Assembly (NCBI GenBank): GCA_963721725.1
Contig: CAVRLX010000003.1
Span: forward strand, 62,001-126,000
Source of the DNA: RI-153 sp963721725
GTDB lineage: Bacteria > Chloroflexota > Anaerolineae > Caldilineales > Caldilineaceae
DNA length: 64,000 bases
Direction: 5' to 3'
The notes under the pieces are model-generated. The model made no database searches and was not told the DNA's origin. It worked only from the letters and a program-made list of their open reading frames with translations. Below are positions 42,638-51,388 of this stretch, piece by piece (the stretch's first letter is position 1; every line of letters starts with the position of its first letter). Made by a program: the position numbers and the translations under genes.

Positions 42638-43627
42638 ATGCGATCCTTTGACTATATTCGATCTGACACGCTCGAAGAGACCATTGAACTGATCAGCACC
42701 TCGGGCAATGGAGCGATTCGCCCGCTGGCGGGGGGCACGGATCTGCTCACGCTGATGAAGGCCGATGTGATCCACCCAGACCAATTGATCGACATTAAAC
42801 GGCTGGACGATCTGCCCGCGGGGATTGAAGAGACACCCGAGGGTGTACGGATTGGCGCGTTGACCACGCTGGCCGAGGTTGAAAAGAGCGACCTGTTGCA
42901 AGCGCGCTATCCTGTGCTGAGCGAGGCGGCGGGGCTGGCCGCCACGCCACAACTGCGCAACATGGCAACCGTAGGCGGCACCCTGCTCCAGCGCCCGCGC
43001 TGTTGGTATTACCGCAGCCCGCACTTTCATTGCTGGCTCCAGGGCGGCGAAGAGTGCCCGGCGCAAGAGGGCGAAAACCAGTTTCATGCCCTCTTTGGCA
43101 ATAGCCCCTGTGTGGCCGTGCATCCCTCGGATCTGGCCTCTGGGCTGTTGGCGCTGGATGCCGAGGTGAGGCTGCGCGGGGCCAACGGCGAACGCTCCTT
43201 GCCCCTGGCCGATTTTTTCGCCCTGCCCGACGAAGATCGACGCACGGAAACTCTGCTAAAACAGGACGAGTTGATCCATTCAATCCACATTCCCGGCACA
43301 GAAACGGCCCCACACAGCACCTATCTCAAGGCCATGGATCGCAAGGTGTGGGCCTTTGCGCTGGTGGGCGTGGCGGCGGTGCTGCGTGTGGAAAATAACC
43401 GCATCGCCGAGGCCCGGCTGGTGCTCAGCGGCGTCGCCAATATCCCCTGGCGCTGCCCTGCTGCGGAAGATGTGCTGGTGGGACAAGCGCCCGCGGCAGA
43501 TCTCTTCCGCCGCGCCGCCGATGTGGCACTACAAGGCGCGCAACCGCTGGCCCACAACGGCTACAAAGTGCCATTGGCCCGGCAGTTGATCATGCGCGCG
43601 CTCTCCACGCTGGCCGAAACTGCATGA
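42638..43627 (+). CDS. FAD subunit of aldehyde oxidase with [4Fe-4S] loop (PaoB-like)
   Basis: The protein has 329 residues. The FAD/PCMH domain has IRPLAGGTDLLTLMK and RNMATVGGTLLQRPRCWYY. The insert with four cysteines (CWYYRSPHFHC, EECPAQ and NSPC) is the [4Fe-4S]-binding loop seen in E. coli PaoB (YagS) and the beta subunit of 4-hydroxybenzoyl-CoA reductase. Most xanthine dehydrogenases lack it. AAGGAG lies seven bases before ATG 42638. With the upstream subunits it should form a heterotrimeric molybdoenzyme of the PaoABC type. Confidence 0.93.
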   Translation: MRSFDYIRSDTLEETIELISTSGNGAIRPLAGGTDLLTLMKADVIHPDQLIDIKRLDDLPAGIEETPEGVRIGALTTLAEVEKSDLLQARYPVLSEAAGLAATPQLRNMATVGGTLLQRPRCWYYRSPHFHCWLQGGEECPAQEGENQFHALFGNSPCVAVHPSDLASGLLALDAEVRLRGANGERSLPLADFFALPDEDRRTETLLKQDELIHSIHIPGTETAPHSTYLKAMDRKVWAFALVGVAAVLRVENNRIAEARLVLSGVANIPWRCPAAEDVLVGQAPAADLFRRAADVALQGAQPLAHNGYKVPLARQLIMRALSTLAETA

Positions 43628-43656
43628 CAGATCTCTCTGGCTGACCTCTTTAGGTT

Positions 43657-43738
43657 AGGAGTTACGCAGTTGAACCAGATCTGGCAGGTTTTTGAAACCT
43701 GCCAGGTCTCCTGAAAACCCGTTCAAGTGCGTAAGCCT
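43657..43738. repeat. MITE-like element with TTACGCA ends and nested hairpin
   Basis: The outer arms AGGAGTTACGCAGTTGAAC (43657-43675) and GTTCAAGTGCGTAAGCCT (43721-43738) are inverted repeats. The inner arms CTGGCAGGTTT (43681-43691) and its complement (43695-43705) form a CCTGCCAGGTTT-family hairpin. The element at 349-427 has the same outer ends and a different inner hairpin. Confidence 0.75.
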
Positions 43739-43930
43739 TATAGCCATCTCCCTGCGCCGAGTCTCTGCTCAACCAGGCTTACGCCAAGATTCTTTGCATC
43801 TTGGCGGCTTTGCGTTAAAGTTCTCTCATCTTGTTGAACACGCTACCCTAAGCTGCGCCACAAAAGAATAATTGTACTCTTTGAAAAACGTCCTTGTGGG
43901 CTGCGAAGTATATAAAGAGGAGAAAACCCT
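43739..43930. other. Intergenic region upstream of the SDR gene
   Basis: No gene is seen. It contains a small hairpin GCCAAGAT/ATCTTGGC near 43788-43812 followed by GGCGGCTTTGCGTTAAAG, a motif type seen in other gaps. It also has a half-copy of the TATACT/GCTGC palindrome family (GTGGGCTGCGAAGTATATA) just before the next ribosome site. Confidence 0.5.
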
Positions 43931-44700
43931 GTGTCAGTACTCGATCAATTTCGGCTCGACGGCAAAACCGCCCTGGTCACCGGCTGCAAGCGCGGGATTG
44001 GCAAGGCCATGGCCGTGGCCCTGGCCGAGGCCGGCGCAGACATTATCGGCGTCAGCGCCAACCTGGAAGCAACGGCAGCGAGGTGGAAGCGGAAGTGACG
44101 GCGCTGGGTCGACGCTTCCGCGCCTATCAGTGCGATTTCGCCGACCGCGCCGCGTTGCACAGCTTCATCGCCCAGGTGAAGGCTGATTTTCCCGTCATCG
44201 ACATTTTGGTCAACAACGCCGGCACCATTCTGCGCAAGCCCGCCGCCGAGCATCCCGACGACTATTGGGATCGCATCATCGAGATCAACCTCAACGCCCA
44301 ATTTGTGCTCAGCCGCGAGATTGGCAAGGGGATGATCACACGCGGCGCAGGCAAGATTATCTTCACGGCCTCGCTGCTCACCTTTCAGGGCGGCATCACT
44401 GTGCCGGGCTATGCTGCCAGCAAAGGTGGCATCGGCCAGCTTACCAAAGCGCTCGCCAACGAGTGGGCAGGCCAAGGCGTCCAGGTCAACGCCATTGCGC
44501 CGGGCTATGTGCATACGGATAACACGCAAGCCCTGCAAAATGACACCGCCCGCTACAACGCCATCCTCACCCGTATCCCCGCTGGGCGTTGGGGCGAACC
44601 GGAGGATTTCGCAGGCCCCGTGGTTTTTCTGGCCTCGGCGGCGTCGGGGTATGTGAGCGGTGAGATCCTCACGGTGGATGGCGGCTGGATGGGACGATAG
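43931..44700 (+). CDS. 2-deoxy-D-gluconate 3-dehydrogenase-like SDR (KduD type), one-base frameshift
   Basis: GTG 43931 with GAGGAG eight bases upstream begins MSVLDQFRLDGKTALVTGCKRGIGKAMAVALAEAGADIIG, the NAD-binding start of short-chain dehydrogenases. The frame breaks at about 44085. One added G gives LEATGSEVEAEV and continues with NNAGTI, the catalytic Ser-Tyr-Lys set (TASLLTF, then GYAASKGG) and APGYVHTDNT. The native length is about 256, usual for KduD, which interconverts keto-sugar acids in uronate catabolism. It would fit the sugar-acid genes at 27-34 kb functionally, although it is not adjacent to them. Confidence 0.85.
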
Positions 44701-44834
44701 GGCAGAGAGACCGTAGATGACACAGATTAAGCGGATTTTTTACGCGGTTGTCTATTTCTCCCACCCTGTGTAAGATAGATGTTTAGCTCTTTGTGTAATT
44801 GCACCCAAGATCGACCCTTACACTGGCCTCAATT

Positions 44835-46253
44835 ATGACCGCACTGCTTGATCCTGTTTATCAGGCGCTCAAAGAATGGCACGAGCCTTCGGTAGCACAC
44901 AGCCCACTCCACGATCTGCTGCTCTTTCGGCAAGCGCTGAACGAGCGCGCCGATAACAGCCGACAGGCCACCAATGCCGTGTTGTTGGCCGGGCTACAAG
45001 CGCTCTCTGCCGAAGATGCCAAAGCCGCCGAAGTGCTGAACATGCGCTTTGCCGAAGAGCAACCGGTGCAGAGCGTGGCCCATCGCCTTCACATTGTCGA
45101 AGGCACGGTCTATAAAAAGCAGCGCCAGGCCATCAACCGGCTGGCCGAGATCATCGCCACGCAGGAAGCACAGGCGCACGCAGCCCAAGCCACAGCCTTA
45201 TACGGCCACCTGGAGCCACCCACCTATACACACCTCTTCGGCATTGCTCTTCATGTACAACGCTTGCTGGCTCTACTCCAAGCAGACGGGTCGCCGTGGA
45301 TTGTCGCCATTGAAGCCCTGGGCGGCACGGGCAAAACCGCGTTGGCCGATCTCCTTTGCCGACGCCTCATTGAAGCGGCGAAGATCAGCGGGCTGGCCTG
45401 GATCACAGCTAGGCAACAGCGCTTTTCCCTTAGCGGCACGTTCCACGACGAGGCGCAGCCAGCGCTGACTGTGGCCGATTTTGTCCAAACAGCCGCGCGT
45501 CAACTTCTGGCCGACGCGCCAGATTTGTCCATGCTCTCGCTTCAGCAAAAGCAAGAACGGTTACGCCAGCGCCTCACCCGCCAGCCCCACTTTGTGGTGG
45601 TGGATAACTTGGAGACCCACGCCGACGTCTACGCCTTGCTCGACACGTTGCGCACACTGGCGAACCCCACACACTTTTTGCTCACCACTCGCCACAATCT
45701 ATTTAGCGAAGCCGATGTTTTCCATTATCGGCTGCCCGAACTGGCCGAAGCCGACGCCCTGGCCCTGGTGCGCCACGAGGCCCGGCTGCGTAATCTGCCC
45801 GAACTGGCCGACGCTACTGACGCCGCGCTGCGCCCCATCTTTGAGACCGTGGGCGGCAACCCGCTGGCGCTGCGTTTGGTGGTGGGGCAGACCCACGTCC
45901 ACGATCTGCCCACGGTGCTGGCAGATCTGCACGGGGCACGTAGCGCCGCTGCCAGTGGCCTCTATGCCCACATCTACCGCCGCGCCTGGGACAATCTGGA
46001 CGAGGAGGCGCGCGCCGTGTGGCTGATCATGCCGTTGGTGGGCGAAGCCGGGGCCACGCTGGCGATGCTGGCTGGCATCGCCGATCTGCCCCCGGCGGAT
46101 CTGCGCAGCGGCCTCGCTCGCTTGGTCGAGCGCAACCTGATCGACATGCGCGGCGATCTGCACCAACGCCGCTATACCATCCACAGCCTCACGCGCAGTT
46201 TCCTTGAAGAGGGCGTGTTGCGCTGGGGCAGAGATGACAGGGTCACAGGGTGA
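44835..46253 (+). CDS. STAND-type NB-ARC ATPase with N-terminal HTH
   Basis: The protein has 472 residues. An N-terminal region with a sigma-region-4-like helix-turn-helix (about 60-110, MRFAEEQPVQSVAHRLHIVEGTVYKKQR) precedes an NB-ARC ATPase. Walker A is ALGGTGKTALA near residue 163, Walker B is FVVVDNLETH near 255, and sensor elements FLLTTRHN and GNPLALRLVVG follow. A winged-helix part (GLARLVERNLIDMRGD) ends the protein. It has no TPR of its own, but a TPR gene follows 100 bases downstream, so the two may act as a split STAND regulator. Such proteins are signal-gated switches for transcription or defence. Confidence 0.82.
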   Translation: MTALLDPVYQALKEWHEPSVAHSPLHDLLLFRQALNERADNSRQATNAVLLAGLQALSAEDAKAAEVLNMRFAEEQPVQSVAHRLHIVEGTVYKKQRQAINRLAEIIATQEAQAHAAQATALYGHLEPPTYTHLFGIALHVQRLLALLQADGSPWIVAIEALGGTGKTALADLLCRRLIEAAKISGLAWITARQQRFSLSGTFHDEAQPALTVADFVQTAARQLLADAPDLSMLSLQQKQERLRQRLTRQPHFVVVDNLETHADVYALLDTLRTLANPTHFLLTTRHNLFSEADVFHYRLPELAEADALALVRHEARLRNLPELADATDAALRPIFETVGGNPLALRLVVGQTHVHDLPTVLADLHGARSAAASGLYAHIYRRAWDNLDEEARAVWLIMPLVGEAGATLAMLAGIADLPPADLRSGLARLVERNLIDMRGDLHQRRYTIHSLTRSFLEEGVLRWGRDDRVTG

Positions 46254-46258
46254 CGAAG

Positions 46259-46326
46259 AGATTAACGATTGACGATTTTAGATCGTCGTGTCCAGTCGCA
46301 AATCTCTTCTCATCAATCGTTAATCT
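46259..46326. repeat. 14-bp inverted repeat between the STAND ATPase and TPR genes
   Basis: AGATTAACGATTGA (46259-46272) and TCAATCGTTAATCT (46313-46326) are exact inverted copies. GACGATT units of the short-repeat family lie inside the left arm region. Confidence 0.7.
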
Positions 46327-46353
46327 TCACCCGATTTCGCATTCCAAACACCG

Positions 46354-47593
46354 ATGCTCTACACCGAACGCTTTCAAAGCTATTTGATCAACGCTGTCCA
46401 TCAGGCGCTGGAGACCGTGCAGGCGCTGCCCAATGCCGTGCCCGACGCCGATCGTCAGCAGGCTTGGCACGTGCTCACGCTGGCGCTGGACAACCGCCCA
46501 GCCTGGGCCGAAACACGCCGCGCTGCTGCTCAATCTTGCCCCGAAGATGGAACGCGCCGGCTTTCGCCACGAGTGGATTCCCTTTTTGCAGAGTGGCTTT
46601 GCCCGTGCCCAGCAGTGGGACGACGGGGAGACCGCCGCCGAGTTGGCGCTGCAGCTGGGCTACCTCTACCTGCGCCTGCGCCAGTGGATGCCCGCCCGCC
46701 GCTGGCTGCACACAGCGCACGATCTGTGCGTGGCGCTGGGCAGCCCGCGCAAACAGGCCGTGGCTCTGGTGCGGCTGGCACAGGTGGCACGCTATGAAGA
46801 GAAGCGGACACATGCCAAAACACTGGTGGACGAAGCCGAGGCGTTGCTGGAGGAGACCGACGAGGAGCACGGCTACTGCTGTTTTGTGCGCGGCCTCATT
46901 GCCCAGGACGAACACCATTGGGAAGAAGGATATGCTCATTTTGAGCGAGGACTGGAAATCTGGACTGTCGTAGGGAACAAACGGCAGTTGGCGCTGTGTC
47001 ATCTCAATCTGGGATTGACAACCTTTAATCAGCATCAAATTAGTTCAACACTGGTAATCTCTTCCAACGGAGACTGGTTGAAAAGAGTTGCAGCACATTA
47101 CCAGCAGGCACTGTCTCTATTTAATGAGCTTGGCGATAGGCATCATCAAGCTATCGTACAGATGAATTGGGGCAACGCGGCTTATGAAGCGAAGAATTTA
47201 CAGGAAGCCCTGGTAAACTATACTGAGGCCGAGATTCATTGCCAGCAGTTGCAGGATGACCTTTACTTGGCAATGGTTTATCATAATCAAGCCCTCACCT
47301 ATCATTCCTTACAGGAATGGGAAAACGCAGAAACAGCATTCCAAAACGCCATCAAGTTGCATCACAAACTGGGCCGTACCAAGCTTCGACTGAATTCTAT
47401 CGAAGGATTGGGCCTCGTCTATTTGGATCAGCAAAGGTACAATCACGTCATCGAGATCTACGAGAAAGCCCTTGACGATCTGAACCAGTTGGAGAGAGAT
47501 GGGACTCAGCCTGATTCGGAATGGCATCGACTTCGAGACGAAATTTCTAGAGGCTTGGAAAGAGCAAGAGTTGGAGCCATCCCGAATAGGTAG
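46354..47593 (+). CDS. TPR-repeat protein, one-base frameshift
   Basis: The first 57 residues (MLYTERFQSYLINAVHQALETV) and the rest (LLLNLAPKMERAGFRHEWIPFL onwards) are in different frames that meet at about 46520; removing one base joins them, giving about 413 residues. At least six tetratricopeptide units follow, such as AAELALQLGYLYLRLRQW, LYLAMVYHNQALTYHSLQEWENA and LRLNSIEGLGLVYLDQQRYN. TPRs bind peptides or partner proteins. The gene follows the NB-ARC gene in the same direction. From about 46930 the composition is AT-richer than upstream, which suggests a different origin for the C-terminal half. Confidence 0.78.
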
Positions 47594-47642
47594 AGATGGC
47601 TCCAACCGTTGTTATACGTCGCAGCACACAAGATAGTTGATT

Positions 47643-47804
47643 TTAGCAGTCACCTCCCCCTCCTTGATTCGGACAGGCATACGCGGCGGGTGTCAACCCC
47701 GCACCGGCGACCTGATCCAACACGACAGGGGCAGCGATACTGGCAGCGGTCAGCACCAGCACCAGCAGCCATTGAATGCCGAAATTCTTGATTTTGGTGC
47801 TCAT
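47643..47804 (-). CDS. 53-residue exported-looking orphan peptide
   Basis: ATG 47804 has a perfect AGGAGG eight bases upstream. The peptide starts MSTKIKNFGIQWLLVLVLTA, a basic start and a hydrophobic segment as in a signal peptide. It continues ASIAAPVVLDQVAGAGLTPAAYA, with Ala-x-Ala-like cleavage options, and ends CPNQGGGGDC. The tail has two cysteines bracketing a glycine-rich loop. I do not recognise a family. It lies convergent to a STAND/TPR pair and divergent from a second STAND gene. This context would fit a peptide signal or microcin-like product, but that is inference. Confidence 0.6.
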   Translation of the reverse strand: MSTKIKNFGIQWLLVLVLTAASIAAPVVLDQVAGAGLTPAAYACPNQGGGGDC

Positions 47805-48085
47805 GACGAATTCCTCCTGTTAAAAAGGTGTGAATGTGGAGGCTCGTCGGTTTTGGGGATCCCACCGCAGAGTTCTGCGGCCACGCGTGTTTCCCCGGCA
47901 AGCAAGGGTGTGAATGGTGATCGGTGGTATGGGGAGAGATTGCCAAAAGATGAGATTAGGCGATTGGGGGATTCAGAGATTGCAGAAAGCATCGAAAATC
48001 CAATCGCCCAGTCGCCAATCACCTCCCCGACCCATACCCATTCACAACTTGCAATCATCATCCACTTTCCCGTGAGGGGTCGTCA
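47805..48085. other. Gap without recognised gene, with GATTGGGG-type degenerate repeat
   Basis: Apart from the ribosome site of the minus-strand peptide I see no gene. From about 47957 to 48030 there is a loose inverted repeat built from GGCGATTGG-like and CCAATCGCC-like units, similar to material at 32262-32310 and 11717-11770. Confidence 0.45.
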
Positions 48086-48137
48086 CCCATCAACGGCGGC
48101 GGTCTACCCATCAACGCGGGCGGCGCGCCCATCAACG
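48086..48137. repeat. 21-bp-period direct repeat (CCCATCAACG)
   Basis: CCCATCAACG occurs at 48086, 48107 and 48128, an exact 21-base spacing with GC-rich spacers. It abuts a hairpin repeat and lies immediately before the second STAND gene. The period could reflect iterons or a remnant of coding repeats; no reading frame is convincing. Confidence 0.7.
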
Positions 48138-48140
48138 CAA

Positions 48141-48174
48141 AGACCTGACAGGTTTTCTGAAACGTGTCAGGTCT
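48141..48174. repeat. Hairpin of the CCTGCCAGGTTT family
   Basis: AGACCTGACAGGTTT and AAACGTGTCAGGTCT pair with one mismatch around TCTG. It ends 14 bases before the STAND gene start and would be in its 5' leader. Confidence 0.7.
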
Positions 48175-48187
48175 AACCTTCCCACCC

Positions 48188-49958
48188 ATGCCCAACACCC
48201 AACGACTTGCGATTTTGAGTGAAATGCGCCAGGCGGCGGGCCTCTCCCAAACGGAGATGGCCCAGCGCTGTGGGCTGCGCGGGCGGCAGAGCTACCAGAC
48301 CGCGGGGGCCTGGGAGCGCGGCGAATACACGCCGGGCACAAACCGGCGCACACGCTTCATCGGCTATCTGTGGGATGACCTGGGCTTGCGTGCGCCGACC
48401 CAGCGCGCTTCGAGACAGTGTGGGCAATTCTCATAGACGAGTGGGGCTGGGAGGCCATTGCCGACGACGAGTGGCGTGGCTTTACCCACCAGCCGCGCCC
48501 AGCGTGGCCGCGATCCGCAACGGGGAACGAGAAGCGTGTGCCTTTTCAGGCGCTACCGCCAGCGCGCCATTTTGTGGGTCGTGTCGCAGAGGCGCGCCAG
48601 ACTATTGACCACCTTAGAGGGGAGAACGCCACCCCGCTGGCGTTGGTGGGCATGGGCGGCGTGGGCAAAAGCAGCCTGGCCGCACAGATCGCCCACGATC
48701 TGCGCAGCGACTTCGCCGATGGCGTGCTTTGGGGCAGCCCCGCCGCCAGCCACCCCACCGCCATCCTCGATAGCTGGGCACAAGCCTATGGCTACGATCT
48801 GGCCCGCCTGTCCGATGCCGCCAGCAAAGCCGCCGTGGTGCGCGATCTGTTGGCGGGCAAGCGCACCCTCGTCGTGCTCGACGATGTGCCTAGCGCAGAA
48901 AGCGCCCGGCTCCTGCTCCCTGGCGGCGTCACCTGTCGTGTGCTGATCACCACGCGCAGCCGTGAGGTTGCCCACGCCCTGGGTGCCGACACGCTATTGT
49001 TGCCATCACTACGCGGAAAGGAAAGTCTGACCCTCTTCACACGCACGCTCAACGACGAGCGAGCCAACGCCGACCCCGCCGCCGCCCGCCAGATCTGCGC
49101 CACTTTGGACCATTTGCCCCTGGCCGTGGAGATCGCCGGGCAGCGGCTGCGTACCCGCCCGGAGCGTACACTGGCCGAGTTCGCCCATCGCCTGCAAGGG
49201 GTGCAGACGGTGCTTTCGGAACTGCGCGTCAGCGACCGCGCCGTGCGCGCCTCATTCGAGACCAGTTGGGCCGCGCTGGAGCCAGCGCTGCAAACCACCT
49301 TCGCCCGCTTGGCCGTCTTTGTGGCCCGCCCCTTCGCCGCCGACCCCGTGGCGGGAGACCTTCAGTGAATGGGACGAAAGCGCCGGGCTGGCGCGCACCC
49401 TCTGATCGGCGTGGGCTGGTTTGCTATTATCGCGGGAAAATGGACGAAGCCAAAGCACTGCACGAAGAGGCGCTTTCATTGCAAGAGGGATTGGGCGAAA
49501 ACGCCGACCGGGTGGCGACGTTACGCATTTTGGGCGATGTGGCGATTGAACAGGGCGATCTGATCGAGGCGGCGCGCCGGGGTGAAGCAGCCTTAGCACA
49601 GGCCAGGGCGCTGGGCGAGCGACCAGAGGAAGCCGCCGCCCACTATTTGCTGGCGGTGGTGGCGGATCATCAACAGCAGTGGACGGCGGCACAAGAACAC
49701 GGACAGCGCGCGTTGACGATTTTGGAACAAGTGGGCGACCGCGGCTTTCAAAGCAGCGTCCTCTTTCAGTTGAGCCAGATCGCCTACAAACAAGGGGATT
49801 ATGTCACCGCAGAAGCCTTCATCGGTCATGGCGTGTACTCCCAGAATGGTCATGATCTAACGAGGTTGGCCTATTCTATCACAACGGCGAACCATTGCGT
49901 GCTGCACTGTAGGCCAAACCATTCAGATTTCCCATTTCGGCGCTTTTGGCTACAATAG
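48188..49958 (+). pseudogene. HTH-NB-ARC-TPR (STAND) regulator, frameshifted and internally deleted
   Basis: An Xre-type helix-turn-helix (MRQAAGLSQTEMAQRCGLRG) is followed, after a break at about 48395, by DEWGWEAIADDEWRG and an NB-ARC domain. That domain has GMGGVGKSSLAAQIAHDL, LVVLDDVPSAE, VLITTRSREVA and LDHLPLAVEIAG. The protein then ends at LARLAVFVARPFAADP where a winged-helix and linker should continue. The DNA jumps into WRETFSEWDESAGLARTL and, after another frameshift near 49413, TPR units (YYRGKMDEAKALHEEALSLQ, then HYLLAVVADHQQQWTAAQEH). A block seems deleted near 49350. Even with indels corrected it would not give a normal STAND protein, so I call it degraded. Confidence 0.7.
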
Positions 49959-50017
49959 CGGTAGACAGAGCCATTCACCCCATCACGGATTCATCGAATC
50001 CCCAAGGAAGATACTTC

Positions 50018-51259
50018 ATGGAAGATCACGAAAACCTGGGCATTGCCACGGCGCTGGCCCATCTCTTTGACGACCGGCAGGCGCAACATGGTGCAGTCAA
50101 CCCGCCGGTGGTCCACGCCAGCCTCTTTGCCTATCCCGATTACGAGACCTGGAAGGCCAACGTCACCGGCGAGCGCAAACGCGCCTTCTCCTATCACCGC
50201 AGCGGCAACCCCACGGTGAAATTGCTGGAAGAAAAAGTCGCCTATCTGGAAAATGCCGCCGATTGCATCGCCTCGGCCACGGGCATGAGCGCCGTGAGCA
50301 TGGTGCTCATGGGGCTGCTTTCGGCTGGCGATCATGTGCTCTCTATCGATACGGTTTATGGTCCGGTGCGTGGCATACTCGAAAACGTCCTCCATAAATT
50401 TGGCGTTGAAGTCTCCTATTTCGAAGCCAGCGCCGCCGCCGATCTCACACCGCATCTGCGCCCCCACACACGCATGATCTATCTCGAATCGCCCTCCACC
50501 GGCCTCTTTGAAATTCAAGATCTGCGCGCCGTGGCAAAGCTGGGCCGTGAACGCAACATTTGGACAGTCATCGACAACACCTGGGCCACGCCGATCTATC
50601 AGAAGCCGCTGGATCTGGGCATCGACATCTCGCTGCACTCTGGCACAAAGTATATCGGCGGCCATTCGGATCTCATGCTGGGGCTGGTCACCGGCACAGC
50701 CGAGGCCATGAAAAAAGTGCGCTCGGTCTATTCACAACTGGGGGCGTCGCTTAGCCCCGACGATGCCTATCTAGCCCTGCGCGGTCTGCGCACACTGCCC
50801 CTGCGCCTGAAACAACACGAAGCCAGCGCCCTCCAAGTGGCACGCTGGCTTGAAGATCACCAAGCCGTGGCCGAAGTGCTGCACCCCGGGCTAGAGAGCT
50901 TCCCCGGCCATGCCTTGCACCGCAGCCAGTGTAGCGGTGACAGCGGTCTCTTTGGCTTCCGCCTGCACCCGCGCAGCGAAGCCGCCCGCGCCGCCTTTGT
51001 CAACAGCCTGGAATTTTTCAGCCTGGGCTACAGTTGGGGCGGCTATGAAAGCCTGCTCTCGCCGCTGGCCTTTAGCTATTACGGCAACGACGCCCTGCGC
51101 CAGCGCCTGGGCCTCACCGACGATCATTTCCGCGTCTCCATCGGCCTGGAAGATCCGGCAGATCTCATTCGCGATCTGCGCGAGAGCGCTGAACGTTTAT
51201 CAAAATCACGCGGTACCTATTTAGGTGCGACGCACTCGCCAAGAGTAGAACGGTTGTGA
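50018..51259 (+). CDS. Cys/Met-metabolism PLP enzyme (methionine gamma-lyase/cystathionine gamma-synthase type)
   Basis: The protein has 413 residues. FSYHRSGNPTVKLLEEKVAYLE, the SATGMSAVSMVLMGLL turn, VIDNTWATPIYQKPLDLG and the PLP lysine in SLHSGTKYIGGHSDLMLG are family signatures. The closest pattern is the bacterial cystathionine beta-lyase group, active on C-S bonds in sulfur amino-acid metabolism. AAGGAAG precedes ATG 50018, and a probable TACAAT -10 box lies about 60 bases upstream. The last twelve residues (TYLGATHSPRVE and RL) and the stop are encoded by a copy of the R1 repeat, so the original end has been overwritten. Confidence 0.9.
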   Translation: MEDHENLGIATALAHLFDDRQAQHGAVNPPVVHASLFAYPDYETWKANVTGERKRAFSYHRSGNPTVKLLEEKVAYLENAADCIASATGMSAVSMVLMGLLSAGDHVLSIDTVYGPVRGILENVLHKFGVEVSYFEASAAADLTPHLRPHTRMIYLESPSTGLFEIQDLRAVAKLGRERNIWTVIDNTWATPIYQKPLDLGIDISLHSGTKYIGGHSDLMLGLVTGTAEAMKKVRSVYSQLGASLSPDDAYLALRGLRTLPLRLKQHEASALQVARWLEDHQAVAEVLHPGLESFPGHALHRSQCSGDSGLFGFRLHPRSEAARAAFVNSLEFFSLGYSWGGYESLLSPLAFSYYGNDALRQRLGLTDDHFRVSIGLEDPADLIRDLRESAERLSKSRGTYLGATHSPRVERL

Positions 51260-51304
51260 AACGCTTGGGTGGCGAGTGCGTCGCACCCTAGGCTGTATCG
51301 TTAC
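51221..51304. repeat. Dispersed element R1, copy overlapping the end of a coding sequence
   Basis: TTAGGTGCGACGCACTCGCC on the left and TGGCGAGTGCGTCGCACCC then TATCGTTAC on the right form the typical palindrome. The left arm is read through by the PLP-enzyme gene and supplies its stop TGA at 51257-51259. Confidence 0.88.
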
Positions 51305-51388
51305 TAATCACGCGGTAATGTGTAACTCGTAACTCTGATCACGGATTACGCGTTACGCATCACAACCACCTCTGGAAAGAACGGGGCT

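Noticed and set aside
43788..43812. A tRNA-like fold near the GCCAAGAT hairpin
   Set aside because: Only one stem is present. The anticodon, TpsiC and acceptor arms are missing.
48107..48137. The 21-bp repeats as a CRISPR-like array
   Set aside because: Spacers are short, GC-rich and near-identical, and no cas gene is near. It is a simple direct repeat.
47637..48176. A long plus-strand reading frame over the peptide and repeats
   Set aside because: Its codons look random, it crosses hairpins and the 21-bp repeat, and it lacks a ribosome site. The minus-strand peptide is better supported.
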